Positions 24,069 to 33,968 of a stretch of 64,000 nt of DNA are shown one piece after another. The stretch's first letter is position 1, and the number at the start of each line of letters is the position of its first letter. The position numbers and the translations under genes are program-made. Under the pieces are notes generated by a model, which saw only the letters and a list, made by a program, of their open reading frames with translations, ran no database searches and was not told where the DNA came from. The stretch is from Oscillospiraceae bacterium (GTDB taxonomy: Bacteria > Bacillota > Clostridia > Oscillospirales > Acutalibacteraceae), in NCBI GenBank assembly GCA_015065765.1, contig SVPP01000003.1:92141-156140 (forward strand), in the 5' to 3' direction.

Positions 24069-26162
24069 ATGGAAAACTATTCTGCATTTCTCACATTGGT
24101 AGGCTCGATAATTGCTATAGTTTTCGCAATTATCACGGCTAAAAAAGTCATGAAATACTCTGAGGGTACAGAGAAAATGAAGAAGATTGCACAGTCAATC
24201 AGAGAAGGTGCGAATGCGTATCTCAAAAGACAGTATACTGTTGTTTCAATCTTTTTCGGTGGTATGTTTTTGATACTCGGAGCTATGTCACTTGCAAATC
24301 TGCTGACACCTTATGTGCCTTTTGCGTTCCTCACAGGTGGATTTTTCAGCGGACTTTCAGGGTTTATTGGTATGAAAATTGCAACTGCATCAAATGCAAG
24401 AACTGCAAATGCTTGTCGTGAAGGCCTTAACAAAGGTCTGAGAGTTGCTTTCAGTGCCGGCTCTGTTATGGGTTTTACTGTTGTAGGCCTCGGTCTTTTT
24501 GATATTTCACTCTGGTTTATTCTTCTTAAGTTTGTGTTCAAGCTTGAGGCTGCTGAAATTACAAGTGCTATGCTTACATTCGGTATGGGTGCATCTTCAA
24601 TGGCACTTTTTGCAAGAGTGGGCGGCGGCATTTTCACAAAGGCAGCAGACGTGGGTGCAGACCTTGTAGGTAAGGTTGAAACAGGAATCCCCGAGGATGA
24701 CCCCAGAAACCCTGCAGTTATTGCTGATAATGTAGGTGACAACGTAGGCGACGTTGCGGGTATGGGTGCAGACCTTTATGAATCTTACGTAGGCTCAGTT
24801 ATTTCTGCAATGGCACTCGGCGTTGCAGCATTCGCAGGAGATATTAAAGCTGCATCTCTTCCTATGGTTCTTGCAGCGGTTGGTGTAATCTGTTCAATTG
24901 TGGGCTCATTCTTCGTTAAAACAGGTGAGAAGGCAGAACAGAAAATTCTTCTCAAAGCTCTCAGAAGAGGTACAAACTTAAGCGCAGTTCTTATAGCTGC
25001 TCTGGCTTTCCCCATCGTATATTTTGTAATGGGCAAAGAAAATATCAATCTTTATTTTTCAATTATTGCAGGTCTCGTTGCAGGTGTGGCAATCGGCTTT
25101 TCAACTGAATATTTCACTTCAGACACATACAAGCCCACAAGAAACCTTGCAAAGAAATCAGAAACAGGCTCAGCTACAATTATCATCGGCGGCGTTGGCC
25201 TTGGTATGATGTCAACAGCAGTTCCCATTGTGATTATTGCAGCTTGTGTTATTGCAGCTTACTTCTTTGCAGGCGGCTTCTCAAGCGCAGCAGCGGGTCT
25301 TTATGGTGTTGCAGTAGCAGCAGTAGGTATGCTTTCAACTCTCGGTATCACTCTTGCAACAGATGCTTACGGCCCCGTTGCAGATAACGCAGGCGGTATT
25401 GCACAGATGGCAGGTCTCGAAGAAGAAGTTAGAGAAAGAACGGATGCTCTTGATTCTCTCGGTAATACGACTGCAGCAACAGGCAAAGGCTTTGCAATCG
25501 GCTCCGCAGCACTTACAGCACTTGCACTTATCGCTTCATATAAAGATCAGGTTGTGAAGGTTCTTTCAGACCTTGGCACAGGTGAGACCATTGATCTTTC
25601 AATTATGAATCCAACAGTTCTTATCGGCCTTTTCATAGGTGCATGCCTGCCTTTCGTTTTCGCAGCTCTTACAATGAATTCTGTTGGTAAAGCGGCTGAA
25701 AGCGTTGTTGTTGAAGTGCGCAGACAGTTCAGAGAAATCAAAGGTATTATGACAGGTGAAGCTGATGCAGATTACGCATCATGCGTTGACCTTTGTACAA
25801 AAGCAAGTCTCAGAGAAATGATCCTTCCTACAATCACTGCAGTCATTGTTCCTATTGTTACAGGTCTTATCTTTGGTTATAATGGCGTTATCGGTATGCT
25901 TGCAGGTGCAACTGCAACGGGCTTCCTGATGGCGATTTTTATGTCAAACTCAGGTGGTGCATGGGATAACGCAAAGAAATATATTGAAAGCGGCGAATTC
26001 GGCGGAAAAGGTAGCTCAAATCACAAAGCAGCCGTTGTAGGCGATACAGTAGGTGACCCGTTCAAGGACACGTCAGGTCCCTCAATCAACATTCTTATCA
26101 AGCTTCTTTCTATGGTATCAATTGTCTTTGCAACGCTTGTTGTGAACTATCATATTCTTTGA
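24069..26162 (+). CDS. hppA: Membrane-bound ion-pumping pyrophosphatase
   Basis: A 697-residue, roughly 16-helix membrane PPase that hydrolyses PPi and pumps Na+ or H+ outward. Substrate motifs are [11 protein letters not shown] (near 195), [18 protein letters not shown] (near 218) and near the C-terminus [19 protein letters not shown]. The segment [10 protein letters not shown] has Ala where K+-independent enzymes carry Lys, which in this family marks a K+-dependent pump; this class contains Na+ pumps, but Na+ versus H+ cannot be settled here. GAAAGGAG precedes the ATG. A promoter and a possible leader attenuator lie upstream, a strong terminator downstream. Confidence 0.96.
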   Translation: MENYSAFLTLVGSIIAIVFAIITAKKVMKYSEGTEKMKKIAQSIREGANAYLKRQYTVVSIFFGGMFLILGAMSLANLLTPYVPFAFLTGGFFSGLSGFIGMKIATASNARTANACREGLNKGLRVAFSAGSVMGFTVVGLGLFDISLWFILLKFVFKLEAAEITSAMLTFGMGASSMALFARVGGGIFTKAADVGADLVGKVETGIPEDDPRNPAVIADNVGDNVGDVAGMGADLYESYVGSVISAMALGVAAFAGDIKAASLPMVLAAVGVICSIVGSFFVKTGEKAEQKILLKALRRGTNLSAVLIAALAFPIVYFVMGKENINLYFSIIAGLVAGVAIGFSTEYFTSDTYKPTRNLAKKSETGSATIIIGGVGLGMMSTAVPIVIIAACVIAAYFFAGGFSSAAAGLYGVAVAAVGMLSTLGITLATDAYGPVADNAGGIAQMAGLEEEVRERTDALDSLGNTTAATGKGFAIGSAALTALALIASYKDQVVKVLSDLGTGETIDLSIMNPTVLIGLFIGACLPFVFAALTMNSVGKAAESVVVEVRRQFREIKGIMTGEADADYASCVDLCTKASLREMILPTITAVIVPIVTGLIFGYNGVIGMLAGATATGFLMAIFMSNSGGAWDNAKKYIESGEFGGKGSSNHKAAVVGDTVGDPFKDTSGPSINILIKLLSMVSIVFATLVVNYHIL

Positions 26163-26175
26163 TAAAATTATTATG

Positions 26176-26210
26176 AATCCTCCGAAATCATTTCGGAGGA
26201 TTTTCTTTTT
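26176..26210 (+). terminator. Terminator after hppA
   Basis: AATCCTCCGAAA (26176-26187) pairs with TTTCGGAGGATT (26191-26202) around TCA, followed by TTCTTTTT. Confidence 0.92.
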
Positions 26211-26214
26211 GCTA

Positions 26215-26243
26215 TTGAAAATAAAAAAGAATAATGATATACT
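26215..26243 (+). promoter_or_regulatory. Promoter of the alpha-mannosidase gene
   Basis: TTGAAA (26215-26220), 17-bp spacer, TATACT (26238-26243) with TGA before it (extended -10). Confidence 0.7.
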
Positions 26244-26287
26244 ATAAAATAACTTGAAATATTTTTTCAGGAAAGGATGATAAATAA

Positions 26288-29200
26288 ATGGCAGAAATCA
26301 AAAATCTTGATGCTGTTGCTGCTCTTGACGCAATGGACGCCCATGTTGATGACTGGCGTGATGCCACAAAGGGTAAGCAGAGAGGTATCTTCTCTTTTGA
26401 TGACCTTGTAACAGTTAAACTCAAAACTCTTAAAAAGAGAATCTACACCGACATTGAAACAATTCCCGCATGGAAAATGAAGGAATGTATCTATAAGGGT
26501 GTTGACGATTACGAATTTTTATATGATGAGTGGAAAGATCTGAATGTTGGCGACCGTTGGGGTAACAACGGCTGGAGTGCATTTTTCAAAAACTCATTTG
26601 ATATGCCTGAACGCTTTAAGGGTAAGAAGGTAACACTTAACGTTTATTTCGGCGGTGACTCACTTCTTTCTCTTAACGGCGAACCATATCAGGGACTTGA
26701 CCCCTTCAGAAACAGTGTTCTTCTTACAAACTGTGCTAAGGGTGACGAGCATTATGACGTTGACATTGAATCATACTATGTATGGCACTCAAATGAATCA
26801 ACAGTAAAAACTCTTTCTTGCTCATTCATCGGTGTTGTTGACCCTGTAATCGAAGAAATTTACTGGGACTTCAAGGCTGTTTTCAATGCACTTTTCATGC
26901 CTGTGCTTGATACAGGTCTTGCAGAGCTTATCCGTGCTGCACTTAAGGAAGCGTTTACACATGTAAACTTCGACCTTGAAGGCGAGGAATTCAAGGCTGA
27001 ACTTCTTCTTGCACAGAAGGTTCTTAAGGATAAGGTTTACAACAATCCCAACTATTCATCAATCGGTAAGCTTGCTCTTGTAGGTAACTCTCACCTTGAC
27101 ATCGTTTTCATGTGGGCTTACAAAGAGTATATCCGTAAGCTCGGCAGAACACACGCTACAATGCTCAGACTTATGGAACAGTACCCTGATTTCATTTTCT
27201 CACAGAGTACAGCTCCTACATATATCGAAATGGAAAAACGTTATCCCAAGCTCTTCGAACAGGTTAAGAAACGTATCGAAGAGGGCAGATGGGAATACAT
27301 CGGTGCAATGTGGGTTGAGCCTGACTGTAACCTTGTTTCAGGTGAATCCTTTGCACGTCAGCTTCTTCACGGCGTAAGATATGCAGAAAAGACATTCGGT
27401 ATTACCCCCAAAACATGTTGGGTTCCCGACGTTTTCGGTAACGGTTATGCAATGCCTCAGATTCTCAAAAAAGCAGGCGTTGAATATTTCGTAACACATA
27501 AAATGGGTATCTGGAACGATACAAATCCCTGGCAGTATAACACATTCTGGTGGGAAGGCCCCGACGGCTCAAAAGTATTCTCAATCGTTCCTCCCACACA
27601 CTTCATCGGTACAGTTGAAGCAGACTCACTTAAGGTTAACTGGTCAAGATATACTGACAAGGAAACAATCGGTGAATCAATGTACTGCTACGGCTGGGGC
27701 GACGGCGGCGGCGGTGTAGACACCGAAATGCTTGAATACGTTAAGCGTTACAGCAAGTTCCCCGGACTTCCTGAGGCAGTTCCCAGCAAGATTGAGGATT
27801 CACTTGCAAGAATGAAAGCAAACGCAACAGAAACAAATATCCCCACATGGAAAGATGAGCTTTATCTTGAAGAGCACCGCGGTGTTCATACAACAAAGGC
27901 TCTCCTTAAAAAGCTTAACAGACGCAGTGAAAACCTTTATCGTGAAGCAGAGCTTTTCGCAAGCGTTGCAATGAAATACGGTTACAAGTATCCTCTTGAT
28001 AAGCTCAATGAAGGCTGGCAGATGATTCTTACAAACCAATTCCACGATTCACTTCCCGGCTCACACATTACAGAAGTTTTTGGTGACCTCTGCGCAATCT
28101 ATGATGAAATCATCAAGATCGGTGAAGAAGTAAGAGACGAAGCTCTTAATGTTATCGCAGGTAATGCAAACGGCGAAGAAAAATACGGTAAACCCTTTGC
28201 ACTCTTCAATTCACTTGGCGTAGCTGCAACATCAAAGGTTGAGCTTCCCTATAAGGATGTTGAAATCTTCGATGAAAACGGCGAGAAAGTTCCCGTTCAG
28301 GCTTATACAAAGCTTGACGGCACAAAGGTTCTTGTGTTCGTAGCAAAGGATGTTCCCGCAGCAGGTTATAAAGTGTTCTATACAAAGGATGCAGCAGTTA
28401 ACGAAGCAAAAGCAATTTCAGGCAACGTTATTGAAAACGACAACTTCAGAGTTGAACTTGACAACGCAGCAGAAATTACTTCAATCTTCGATAAGAACAA
28501 CAACCGCGAAGTTCTTGAAGGAAAAGGTAACGTATTCAGACTTTACGAAGACCTTCCCGGTAAATATGATGCATGGGATATCGTTGCAACATATGTTGAC
28601 CGTGAATTTGATACAGAGCCCGGCAAAGTGACATCAGTCGCAGAAGGTGACGTATTTACAGTTCTTTCAATTGAAAAGAAAATCAACAAGTCACTTGTCA
28701 AGCAGAACGTTATTATTTATAACGACCTTGACAGAATCGACTTTGACACATTTATCAGCTGGCATGAACAGGAGAAACTCCTCAAGGTTGGCTTCGACGT
28801 AGATATCAAAGCATCAAAATACACAAGAGATATTGCTTATGCTACAATCGAAAACTCTAACTACCGCCACAATCCTTACGATAAGGCTAAGTTTGAGGTT
28901 TCAGCACATAACTTTATTGATATGTCAGAGGATGCTTACGGTCTTACAATTCTTAACGATTGCAAGTACGGTTATGAGGTAGATAAGCAGAGAATGATCA
29001 TCACTCTCCTTAAAGCTCCCATGAATCCCGACCCGCAGTCAGACAGAGGCGACCACTACTTCACATATTCACTTTATCCTCATGCAGGTAACTGGAAGGA
29101 TGCAGACACAATCACAAGAGGTCTTGAAATCAACAATCCCATGACAGCAGTCGAAATCAAGGCTGATGCTAAGGGTGACACAAACAAGTCATTCATCGCA

Positions 29201-29452
29201 GTTTCTGCTGACAACGTTACTCTTGAGGCGGTTAAGAAGTGTGAAGACGAAGATGCATACATCGTTCGTTTTGTTGAAAAGACGGGCAGAAGAACAGATG
29301 TTACTGCAGAGCTCTTCGGCGAAATTGCAGAAGTGGCAGAATGTGACCTTCTTGAAAGAAACGATGTACCTGTTGATACGTTCTCAGGCTCGGCTCTTTC
29401 ATTCACAGCTAATCCCTTTGAAATCAAGTGTTTCAAAGTTAAGATGAAATAA
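26288..29452 (+). CDS. GH38 alpha-mannosidase
   Basis: A 1054-residue family 38 retaining, zinc-dependent alpha-mannosidase. The catalytic domain begins near residue 260 with VGNSHLDIVFMWAYKE (zinc His and Asp); CWVPDVFGNGYAMPQ near 380 carries the nucleophile Asp; the middle domain contains NQFHDSLPGSHI near 590, and a beta-rich C-terminal part runs to the end. There is no signal peptide, so it acts in the cytoplasm on imported mannosides or N-glycan fragments. Codon use leans to C-ending codons such as AAC, TAC and ATC, as in highly expressed genes. AGGAAAGGATG lies before the start; it is transcribed alone. Confidence 0.95.
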   Translation: MAEIKNLDAVAALDAMDAHVDDWRDATKGKQRGIFSFDDLVTVKLKTLKKRIYTDIETIPAWKMKECIYKGVDDYEFLYDEWKDLNVGDRWGNNGWSAFFKNSFDMPERFKGKKVTLNVYFGGDSLLSLNGEPYQGLDPFRNSVLLTNCAKGDEHYDVDIESYYVWHSNESTVKTLSCSFIGVVDPVIEEIYWDFKAVFNALFMPVLDTGLAELIRAALKEAFTHVNFDLEGEEFKAELLLAQKVLKDKVYNNPNYSSIGKLALVGNSHLDIVFMWAYKEYIRKLGRTHATMLRLMEQYPDFIFSQSTAPTYIEMEKRYPKLFEQVKKRIEEGRWEYIGAMWVEPDCNLVSGESFARQLLHGVRYAEKTFGITPKTCWVPDVFGNGYAMPQILKKAGVEYFVTHKMGIWNDTNPWQYNTFWWEGPDGSKVFSIVPPTHFIGTVEADSLKVNWSRYTDKETIGESMYCYGWGDGGGGVDTEMLEYVKRYSKFPGLPEAVPSKIEDSLARMKANATETNIPTWKDELYLEEHRGVHTTKALLKKLNRRSENLYREAELFASVAMKYGYKYPLDKLNEGWQMILTNQFHDSLPGSHITEVFGDLCAIYDEIIKIGEEVRDEALNVIAGNANGEEKYGKPFALFNSLGVAATSKVELPYKDVEIFDENGEKVPVQAYTKLDGTKVLVFVAKDVPAAGYKVFYTKDAAVNEAKAISGNVIENDNFRVELDNAAEITSIFDKNNNREVLEGKGNVFRLYEDLPGKYDAWDIVATYVDREFDTEPGKVTSVAEGDVFTVLSIEKKINKSLVKQNVIIYNDLDRIDFDTFISWHEQEKLLKVGFDVDIKASKYTRDIAYATIENSNYRHNPYDKAKFEVSAHNFIDMSEDAYGLTILNDCKYGYEVDKQRMIITLLKAPMNPDPQSDRGDHYFTYSLYPHAGNWKDADTITRGLEINNPMTAVEIKADAKGDTNKSFIAVSADNVTLEAVKKCEDEDAYIVRFVEKTGRRTDVTAELFGEIAEVAECDLLERNDVPVDTFSGSALSFTANPFEIKCFKVKMK

Positions 29453-29464
29453 GTTATTTAAATA

Positions 29465-29500
29465 AAAAAATCCGTGTTCATTTCTGAACACGGATTTTTT
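29465..29500. terminator. Bidirectional terminator between mannosidase and the Fe-S oxidoreductase operon
   Basis: TCCGTGTTCA (29471-29480) pairs with TGAACACGGA (29485-29494) around TTTC, flanked by A- and T-runs on both sides, so it works in either direction. Confidence 0.92.
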
Positions 29501-29505
29501 GTATC

Positions 29506-31536
29506 TTATTCTTCAATGATTTTCAGTGCACCTGTAGGACAAGCGTCAACACATTTGTGACAGTCTTTGCAGAAAGATATAACATCGTCATTTTTGAATT
29601 CAGGTTTTATAGTAGTTGTAAAGCCTCTGCCGATAAGACCTAAAATACCTTTTTTTGCAACTTCGTCGCAGACTCTTACACAAAGTCCGCAGAGAATACA
29701 TTTGCTCTGGTCACGCTCAATGGAAACCAGTTTTCTTTCTTTCGGGAAAATATTTTTCATTCCTGCGAAACGTTCAGGTTTTATGTCATACCAGTTTGCA
29801 TATTTAATAAGCTTGCAATCATGGTAATCGTGACATCCGCATCTGAGACAGCGGGAGGCTTCTTTCATTGCCTGTTCTTTTGTAAAACCGAGAGAGATTT
29901 CGTCAAAGGTTTTTACTCTTTCCTCTGCTTTTCTTACAGGCATTTTTGCTCTTGCAATTTTTTCTTTATCTGCCAGCATTTCAGGAGTGACAATTTTTTC
30001 TGAAACAAAAGGCTTTCTGTAAGGGATTTCCATTCCCAGAAGATATCCGTCAATTACTTTTGAAGCCTTTTCAGCTTCGCCGATAGCTTCGATTGCAATT
30101 GAAGCACCTTTGTTTGTAGCATCGCCTACTGCAAAAACTCCTTCAACAGAAGTTCTGAAAGTTTTCTCGTCTGCTGAAATGATTCCCCTTGAATTAAGTT
30201 CAAGCTCTTCAAAACCTTTTACATTTACTTTCTGACCGATTGCAGTGATAACTGTGTCAACATCGAGGTATTCAAATTTTCCTTCCACGGGAACAGGTGA
30301 GCGTCTGCCTGATGAATCGGGTTCGCCTAATTCCATTATCTGAAGCTTAATCTGTTTGACTTTACCGTTTTCGCCAACGTATTCTGCAGGATTTGTAAGG
30401 AATTTAAACTTAACGCCTTCTTCTTCTGCTTCGTCGATTTCGATTTTCTCAGCAGGCATTTCGTCACGTGTTCGTCTGTAAATTACATAAACCTCTTCAG
30501 CACCAAGTCTTCTTGCAGTTCTGCAGGCATCCATAGCTGTGTTGCCACCGCCTACAACTGCAACCTTTTTGCCAATGTCAGGTTTTGCTCCCATGTTTAC
30601 TTCTCTCAGAAAATCTATACCGCCTACAATGCCATCAAGGCTTTCACCTACGCATCGTGTGCCCATACTGTTCCATGCACCTATTGCCACGAGGACTGCA
30701 TCGTAATTATTCCTTAAATCTTCAAGAGTGATGTCTTTTCCGATTTTTACTTTGTTTTTCATTTCAACGCCGAGAGAAGCAATCTGATTTACTTCAGCTG
30801 CTACTACTTTTTTCGGAAGCCTGTATTCGGGAATGCCGTATCTCAGCATACCTCCCATTTCCGGCATAGCGTCGAAAACTGTAACTGAATGACCTTTTGT
30901 TCTGAGGAAATATGCAGCGGTGAGACCCGCAGGACCTCCGCCGATTATTGCAACCTTTTTGCCTGTGTCTTCTGCAACTTCGGGTACAAAAGCATTTTCT
31001 TTCATGTCTTCGTCTGCTGCAAAGGCTTTGAGATACGCAATTGAAATTGATTCTTCGACCATTTGTCTTCTGCATGCAGTTTCACATGGGTGAGGACAAA
31101 CTCTGCCGATTGAAGCGGGAAGAGGGAGCTTTTCCTTAATAAGTGCTACTGCCTCATGGAATTTTCCCTCTGAAATCAGTTTTACATACCCTTGACAGTC
31201 TGTGCCGGCAGGACAGTTCAGTGAGCATGGACCTACGCAGTCGCCTGTATGGTCGCTCATGAGAAGTTCAAGTGCAATTTTTCTTGATTTTTTTACTCTT
31301 TCTGAATTTGTGTGGATAACCATGCCGTCTGAAACTTTTGCGGAACATGCACGAAGAAGCTTGGGGATTCCCTCTGCTTCAACAGTACAGATACCGCACG
31401 CACCGTAAAGAGCAACACTCTCATGGTAACAGAGAGTAGGAATTTCTATTCCGTTTTTTGTTGCGGCTTCAAGAATTGTTATACCGTTTTCGGCGATAAT
31501 TTCTTTGCCGTCTATTGTGAATTTTATAGTGCTCAT
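29506..31536 (-). CDS. FAD/Fe-S oxidoreductase: NuoG-type ferredoxin domain fused to GltD/NfnB-like module (StnC-like)
   Basis: A 676-residue multidomain protein. Residues 1-80 are a [2Fe-2S] domain (CYHESVALYGACGIC); next is a GltD-type Fe-S segment (CVGPCSLNCPAGTDC) and two nucleotide-binding sites, GGGPAGLTAAYF near 200 and GGGNTAMDACRTARR near 333; the C-terminus has two [4Fe-4S] sets (CILCGLCVRVC, CKDCHKCVDACP). With the NuoF- and NuoE-like genes upstream it matches the make-up of the Sporomusa-type Nfn transhydrogenase (StnABC), which couples NADPH, NAD+ and ferredoxin by flavin-based electron bifurcation. No hydrogenase or formate dehydrogenase catalytic subunit is nearby. That it performs this exact reaction is inferred. 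Confidence 0.85.
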   Translation of the reverse strand: MSTIKFTIDGKEIIAENGITILEAATKNGIEIPTLCYHESVALYGACGICTVEAEGIPKLLRACSAKVSDGMVIHTNSERVKKSRKIALELLMSDHTGDCVGPCSLNCPAGTDCQGYVKLISEGKFHEAVALIKEKLPLPASIGRVCPHPCETACRRQMVEESISIAYLKAFAADEDMKENAFVPEVAEDTGKKVAIIGGGPAGLTAAYFLRTKGHSVTVFDAMPEMGGMLRYGIPEYRLPKKVVAAEVNQIASLGVEMKNKVKIGKDITLEDLRNNYDAVLVAIGAWNSMGTRCVGESLDGIVGGIDFLREVNMGAKPDIGKKVAVVGGGNTAMDACRTARRLGAEEVYVIYRRTRDEMPAEKIEIDEAEEEGVKFKFLTNPAEYVGENGKVKQIKLQIMELGEPDSSGRRSPVPVEGKFEYLDVDTVITAIGQKVNVKGFEELELNSRGIISADEKTFRTSVEGVFAVGDATNKGASIAIEAIGEAEKASKVIDGYLLGMEIPYRKPFVSEKIVTPEMLADKEKIARAKMPVRKAEERVKTFDEISLGFTKEQAMKEASRCLRCGCHDYHDCKLIKYANWYDIKPERFAGMKNIFPKERKLVSIERDQSKCILCGLCVRVCDEVAKKGILGLIGRGFTTTIKPEFKNDDVISFCKDCHKCVDACPTGALKIIEE

Positions 31537-31549
31537 TTTTTCACCTTCC

Positions 31550-33295
31550 TCAGTTTACTTCCACTGCACCGAATCTGCAGACAGCTTTGCATTGTCCGCA
31601 TTTAATGCATTTTTCGGTGTTGATTGAGAAAGTTTTTTTGATTTCGCCTGAAATTGCATCTGCAGGACACTTCTTTGAGCAAAGTGAACAACCAACGCAT
31701 TTTTCGGGATTTATTGAATAGATGAGGAGATTGGTGCATTCTTTTGCAGGACATTTTTTGTCATTTATATGGGCGACATATTCGTCTCTGAAATATTTTA
31801 TTGTTGTCAGCACAGGATTGGGGGCTGTCTGACCGAGACCGCAGAGTGCACCGTCCTTGATACCATAGCAAAGCTCTTCAAGAAGCTCGATGTCACCATC
31901 CTTGCCGTTACCCTCAACAATTCTGGCGAGGATTTCAAGCATTCTCTTTGTGCCGATTCTGCAGTGAACGCATTTGCCGCAGGATTCCTTTGCGGTAAAA
32001 TCAAGGAAAAATTTTGCCATGTTTACCATGCAGGTGTTTTCATCCATAACAACCATGCCGCCTGAGCCCATGATTGCGCCTGTAGCACCAAGCTTTTTAT
32101 AGTCGATGACGGTATCGAGAAGATTTTCCGGAATACATCCGCCTGAGGGGCCACCCATCTGTACAGCCTTAAAGGTTGCGTCATTTCTGATTCCGCCGCC
32201 GATATCGAAAATAACATCGCGAAGAGTTTTTCCCATGGGGATTTCCACAAGACCGCCACGCCTGATTTTACCTGTCAGAGCAAAAACCTTTGTGCCCTTG
32301 CTGTCCTCTGTGCCCATTGCACTGAAGGCTTCTCCGCCGTTCAGAATTATCCATGAAACATTTGCAAAGGTTTCAACGTTGTTTATGTTTGAAGGCTTGT
32401 GCCAATATCCTGCCTCAGCAGGGAAAGGAGGCTTCAGACGAGGCATTCCGCGACTGCCTTCAAGGGATTCGATAAGTGCAGTTTCTTCACCGCACACAAA
32501 TGCACCTGCACCTGCCTTAATTCTGAAGGAGCATGAAAAGTCTGTGCCGAGAATATTTTCACCGATAAGACCTTTTGCTTGTGCTTGTTTTATAGCTCTT
32601 TCAAGTCTTACAATAGCAAGAGGGTATTCGGCTCTTACATAAACCACAGCTTCCTTTGCACCGATTGCATATGCACCGATGAGCATACCTTCAATAAGAT
32701 TGTGAGGGTCGCTTTCGATAACAGCTCTGTCCATGAATGCACCCGGGTCTCCCTCGTCAGCGTTGCAGATAAGATGTTTTTCATCACCTTCTGCTTTTCT
32801 TGCTGCATTCCATTTGAACCATGTGGGGAAGCCCGCACCGCCTCTGCCTGCAAGACCGGAAACTTTAATTTCTTCAATTACATCTTCGGGTGACATGGTT
32901 TCCAACACTTTTCTGAGAGCCTGATAGCCGTCATCTGAAATATAATCCTCGATATTTTCAGGATTTATAAGTCCGCAGTGGCGAAGAGCGATTCTCGTCT
33001 GCTTAGTGAGAAACTCTTCATCTTCGGGAGAAATTTTAAGATTTTCAAGAAGAGACAAATCGCCGTTTTTTGTTGCTTCTGCGATTTTTTCAGCATCGTC
33101 TTCTTTTACTCTGACGAGCCTTAAAAGCTTGTTTTCGTCATCGTAAATATCTACAATGGGTTCTAAGAAACACATGCCGATGCACCCTGTGATTGAAAGG
33201 CAGGATTTATCATCAAGATGTTTTTCAATGGCGGAATAAACTTTTTCTGCACCTGCGGCAATACCGCAGCTGCCCTGACCTACAACAATTCTCAT
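31550..33295 (-). CDS. NuoF/HydB-like NADH-binding flavoprotein subunit (StnB-like)
   Basis: A 581-residue subunit with a thioredoxin-like ferredoxin N-terminus (residues 1-80, GQGSCGIAAGA and TGCIGMC), the FMN/NADH domain (GLAGRGGAGFPTWFKW, then ICNADEGDPGAFMDR), a [4Fe-4S] motif SCGKCVHCRIGTKRM, and two C-terminal [4Fe-4S] clusters (CVGCSLCSKKCP, CIKCGQCKAVC). This is the layout of bifurcating hydrogenase HydB and StnB, not of plain complex I NuoF. It overlaps the upstream NuoE-like gene by four bases (ATGA) and lies 13 bases before the GltD-like gene. Confidence 0.9.
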   Translation of the reverse strand: MRIVVGQGSCGIAAGAEKVYSAIEKHLDDKSCLSITGCIGMCFLEPIVDIYDDENKLLRLVRVKEDDAEKIAEATKNGDLSLLENLKISPEDEEFLTKQTRIALRHCGLINPENIEDYISDDGYQALRKVLETMSPEDVIEEIKVSGLAGRGGAGFPTWFKWNAARKAEGDEKHLICNADEGDPGAFMDRAVIESDPHNLIEGMLIGAYAIGAKEAVVYVRAEYPLAIVRLERAIKQAQAKGLIGENILGTDFSCSFRIKAGAGAFVCGEETALIESLEGSRGMPRLKPPFPAEAGYWHKPSNINNVETFANVSWIILNGGEAFSAMGTEDSKGTKVFALTGKIRRGGLVEIPMGKTLRDVIFDIGGGIRNDATFKAVQMGGPSGGCIPENLLDTVIDYKKLGATGAIMGSGGMVVMDENTCMVNMAKFFLDFTAKESCGKCVHCRIGTKRMLEILARIVEGNGKDGDIELLEELCYGIKDGALCGLGQTAPNPVLTTIKYFRDEYVAHINDKKCPAKECTNLLIYSINPEKCVGCSLCSKKCPADAISGEIKKTFSINTEKCIKCGQCKAVCRFGAVEVN

Positions 33296-33780
33296 TTTTC
33301 TCCCTCCTTAAGATTTTTAAGTATAGTTTTAACTTTTTCAGGAGTGAGAGAACCGTAAGTTTCCTCGTTGATCATCATAACAGGAGAGAGGCTGCAGCAA
33401 CCGAGACATGCTACGTTTTTAAGCGTGAAAAGACCGTCGTCAGTTGTTTCGCCGTCGGAGATTCCCAGCTCCTCTTTAATTGCTTTTTCAATTCTTTCTG
33501 AGCCGTTTACATGGCATGCAGTGCCCTGGCAGAGCATGATGAGATATTTACCTACAGGCTTGAATCTGAACTGAGTGTAGAATGTGGCGACACCCATAAC
33601 CTTTGCGGGTGTAAGGCTCATTTCTTCTGCAATTCTGTAAATTACATCTGTGGGCAGATAACCGTAAATTTCCTGGGCTTTCTGCAGAACTGTAATAAGG
33701 CTTCCTTTTGTGTTTTTATAATTTTTCAGAACTTTGTCAAGAAGTGACAAATCGCTATTCTGACAGTTGCAACAACTCAT
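33292..33780 (-). CDS. NuoE-like [2Fe-2S] subunit (HydC/StnA-like)
   Basis: A 162-residue thioredoxin-fold [2Fe-2S] subunit. The motifs VMGVATFYTQF, CQGTACHVNG and NVACLGCCSLSPVM give the four Cys ligands. It is the first gene of the three-gene operon and should relay electrons to the NuoF-like subunit. The start MSCCNCQNS at 33780 has AAAGGAG nine bases upstream; a longer frame to 33804 would contain that site. A Cys-rich tip (CCNC) at the N-terminus is unusual. The promoter is not clear; TTGATT with TAAACT 17 bases on is a weak candidate just upstream. Confidence 0.9.
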   Translation of the reverse strand: MSCCNCQNSDLSLLDKVLKNYKNTKGSLITVLQKAQEIYGYLPTDVIYRIAEEMSLTPAKVMGVATFYTQFRFKPVGKYLIMLCQGTACHVNGSERIEKAIKEELGISDGETTDDGLFTLKNVACLGCCSLSPVMMINEETYGSLTPEKVKTILKNLKEGEK

Positions 33781-33905
33781 TTTAAAACACTCCTTTGCTA
33801 ACAAACAGTTTACTACTTTGTGATGTAAAAATCAACAGATAAATTGTAAAATCTCACAAAACAAACGGACATTTTTTGTCACAAATATCAAAAAAGAAAA
33901 ATACA

Positions 33906-33934
33906 TTGAAAGTGGCTTAATAAAATGGTAAAAT
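33906..33934 (+). promoter_or_regulatory. Promoter of the first secreted Big2 protein gene
   Basis: TTGAAA (33906-33911), 17-bp spacer, TAAAAT (33929-33934), 34 bases before the start codon. Confidence 0.7.
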
Positions 33935-33968
33935 TAGTATATACAAATAAGCAAAGGAGAAAAACTCT

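Noticed and set aside
29506..33780. Reading the three Fe-S/flavin genes as part of respiratory complex I
   Set aside because: No membrane Nuo subunits are present, and the GltD-like fusion and extra ferredoxin clusters fit soluble bifurcating complexes instead.
33810..33860. Rex-like half sites (TTGTGA, TCACAA, TTGTAA) before the NuoE-like gene
   Set aside because: The spacing between arms does not match the known Rex operator, although redox control of this operon would make sense.
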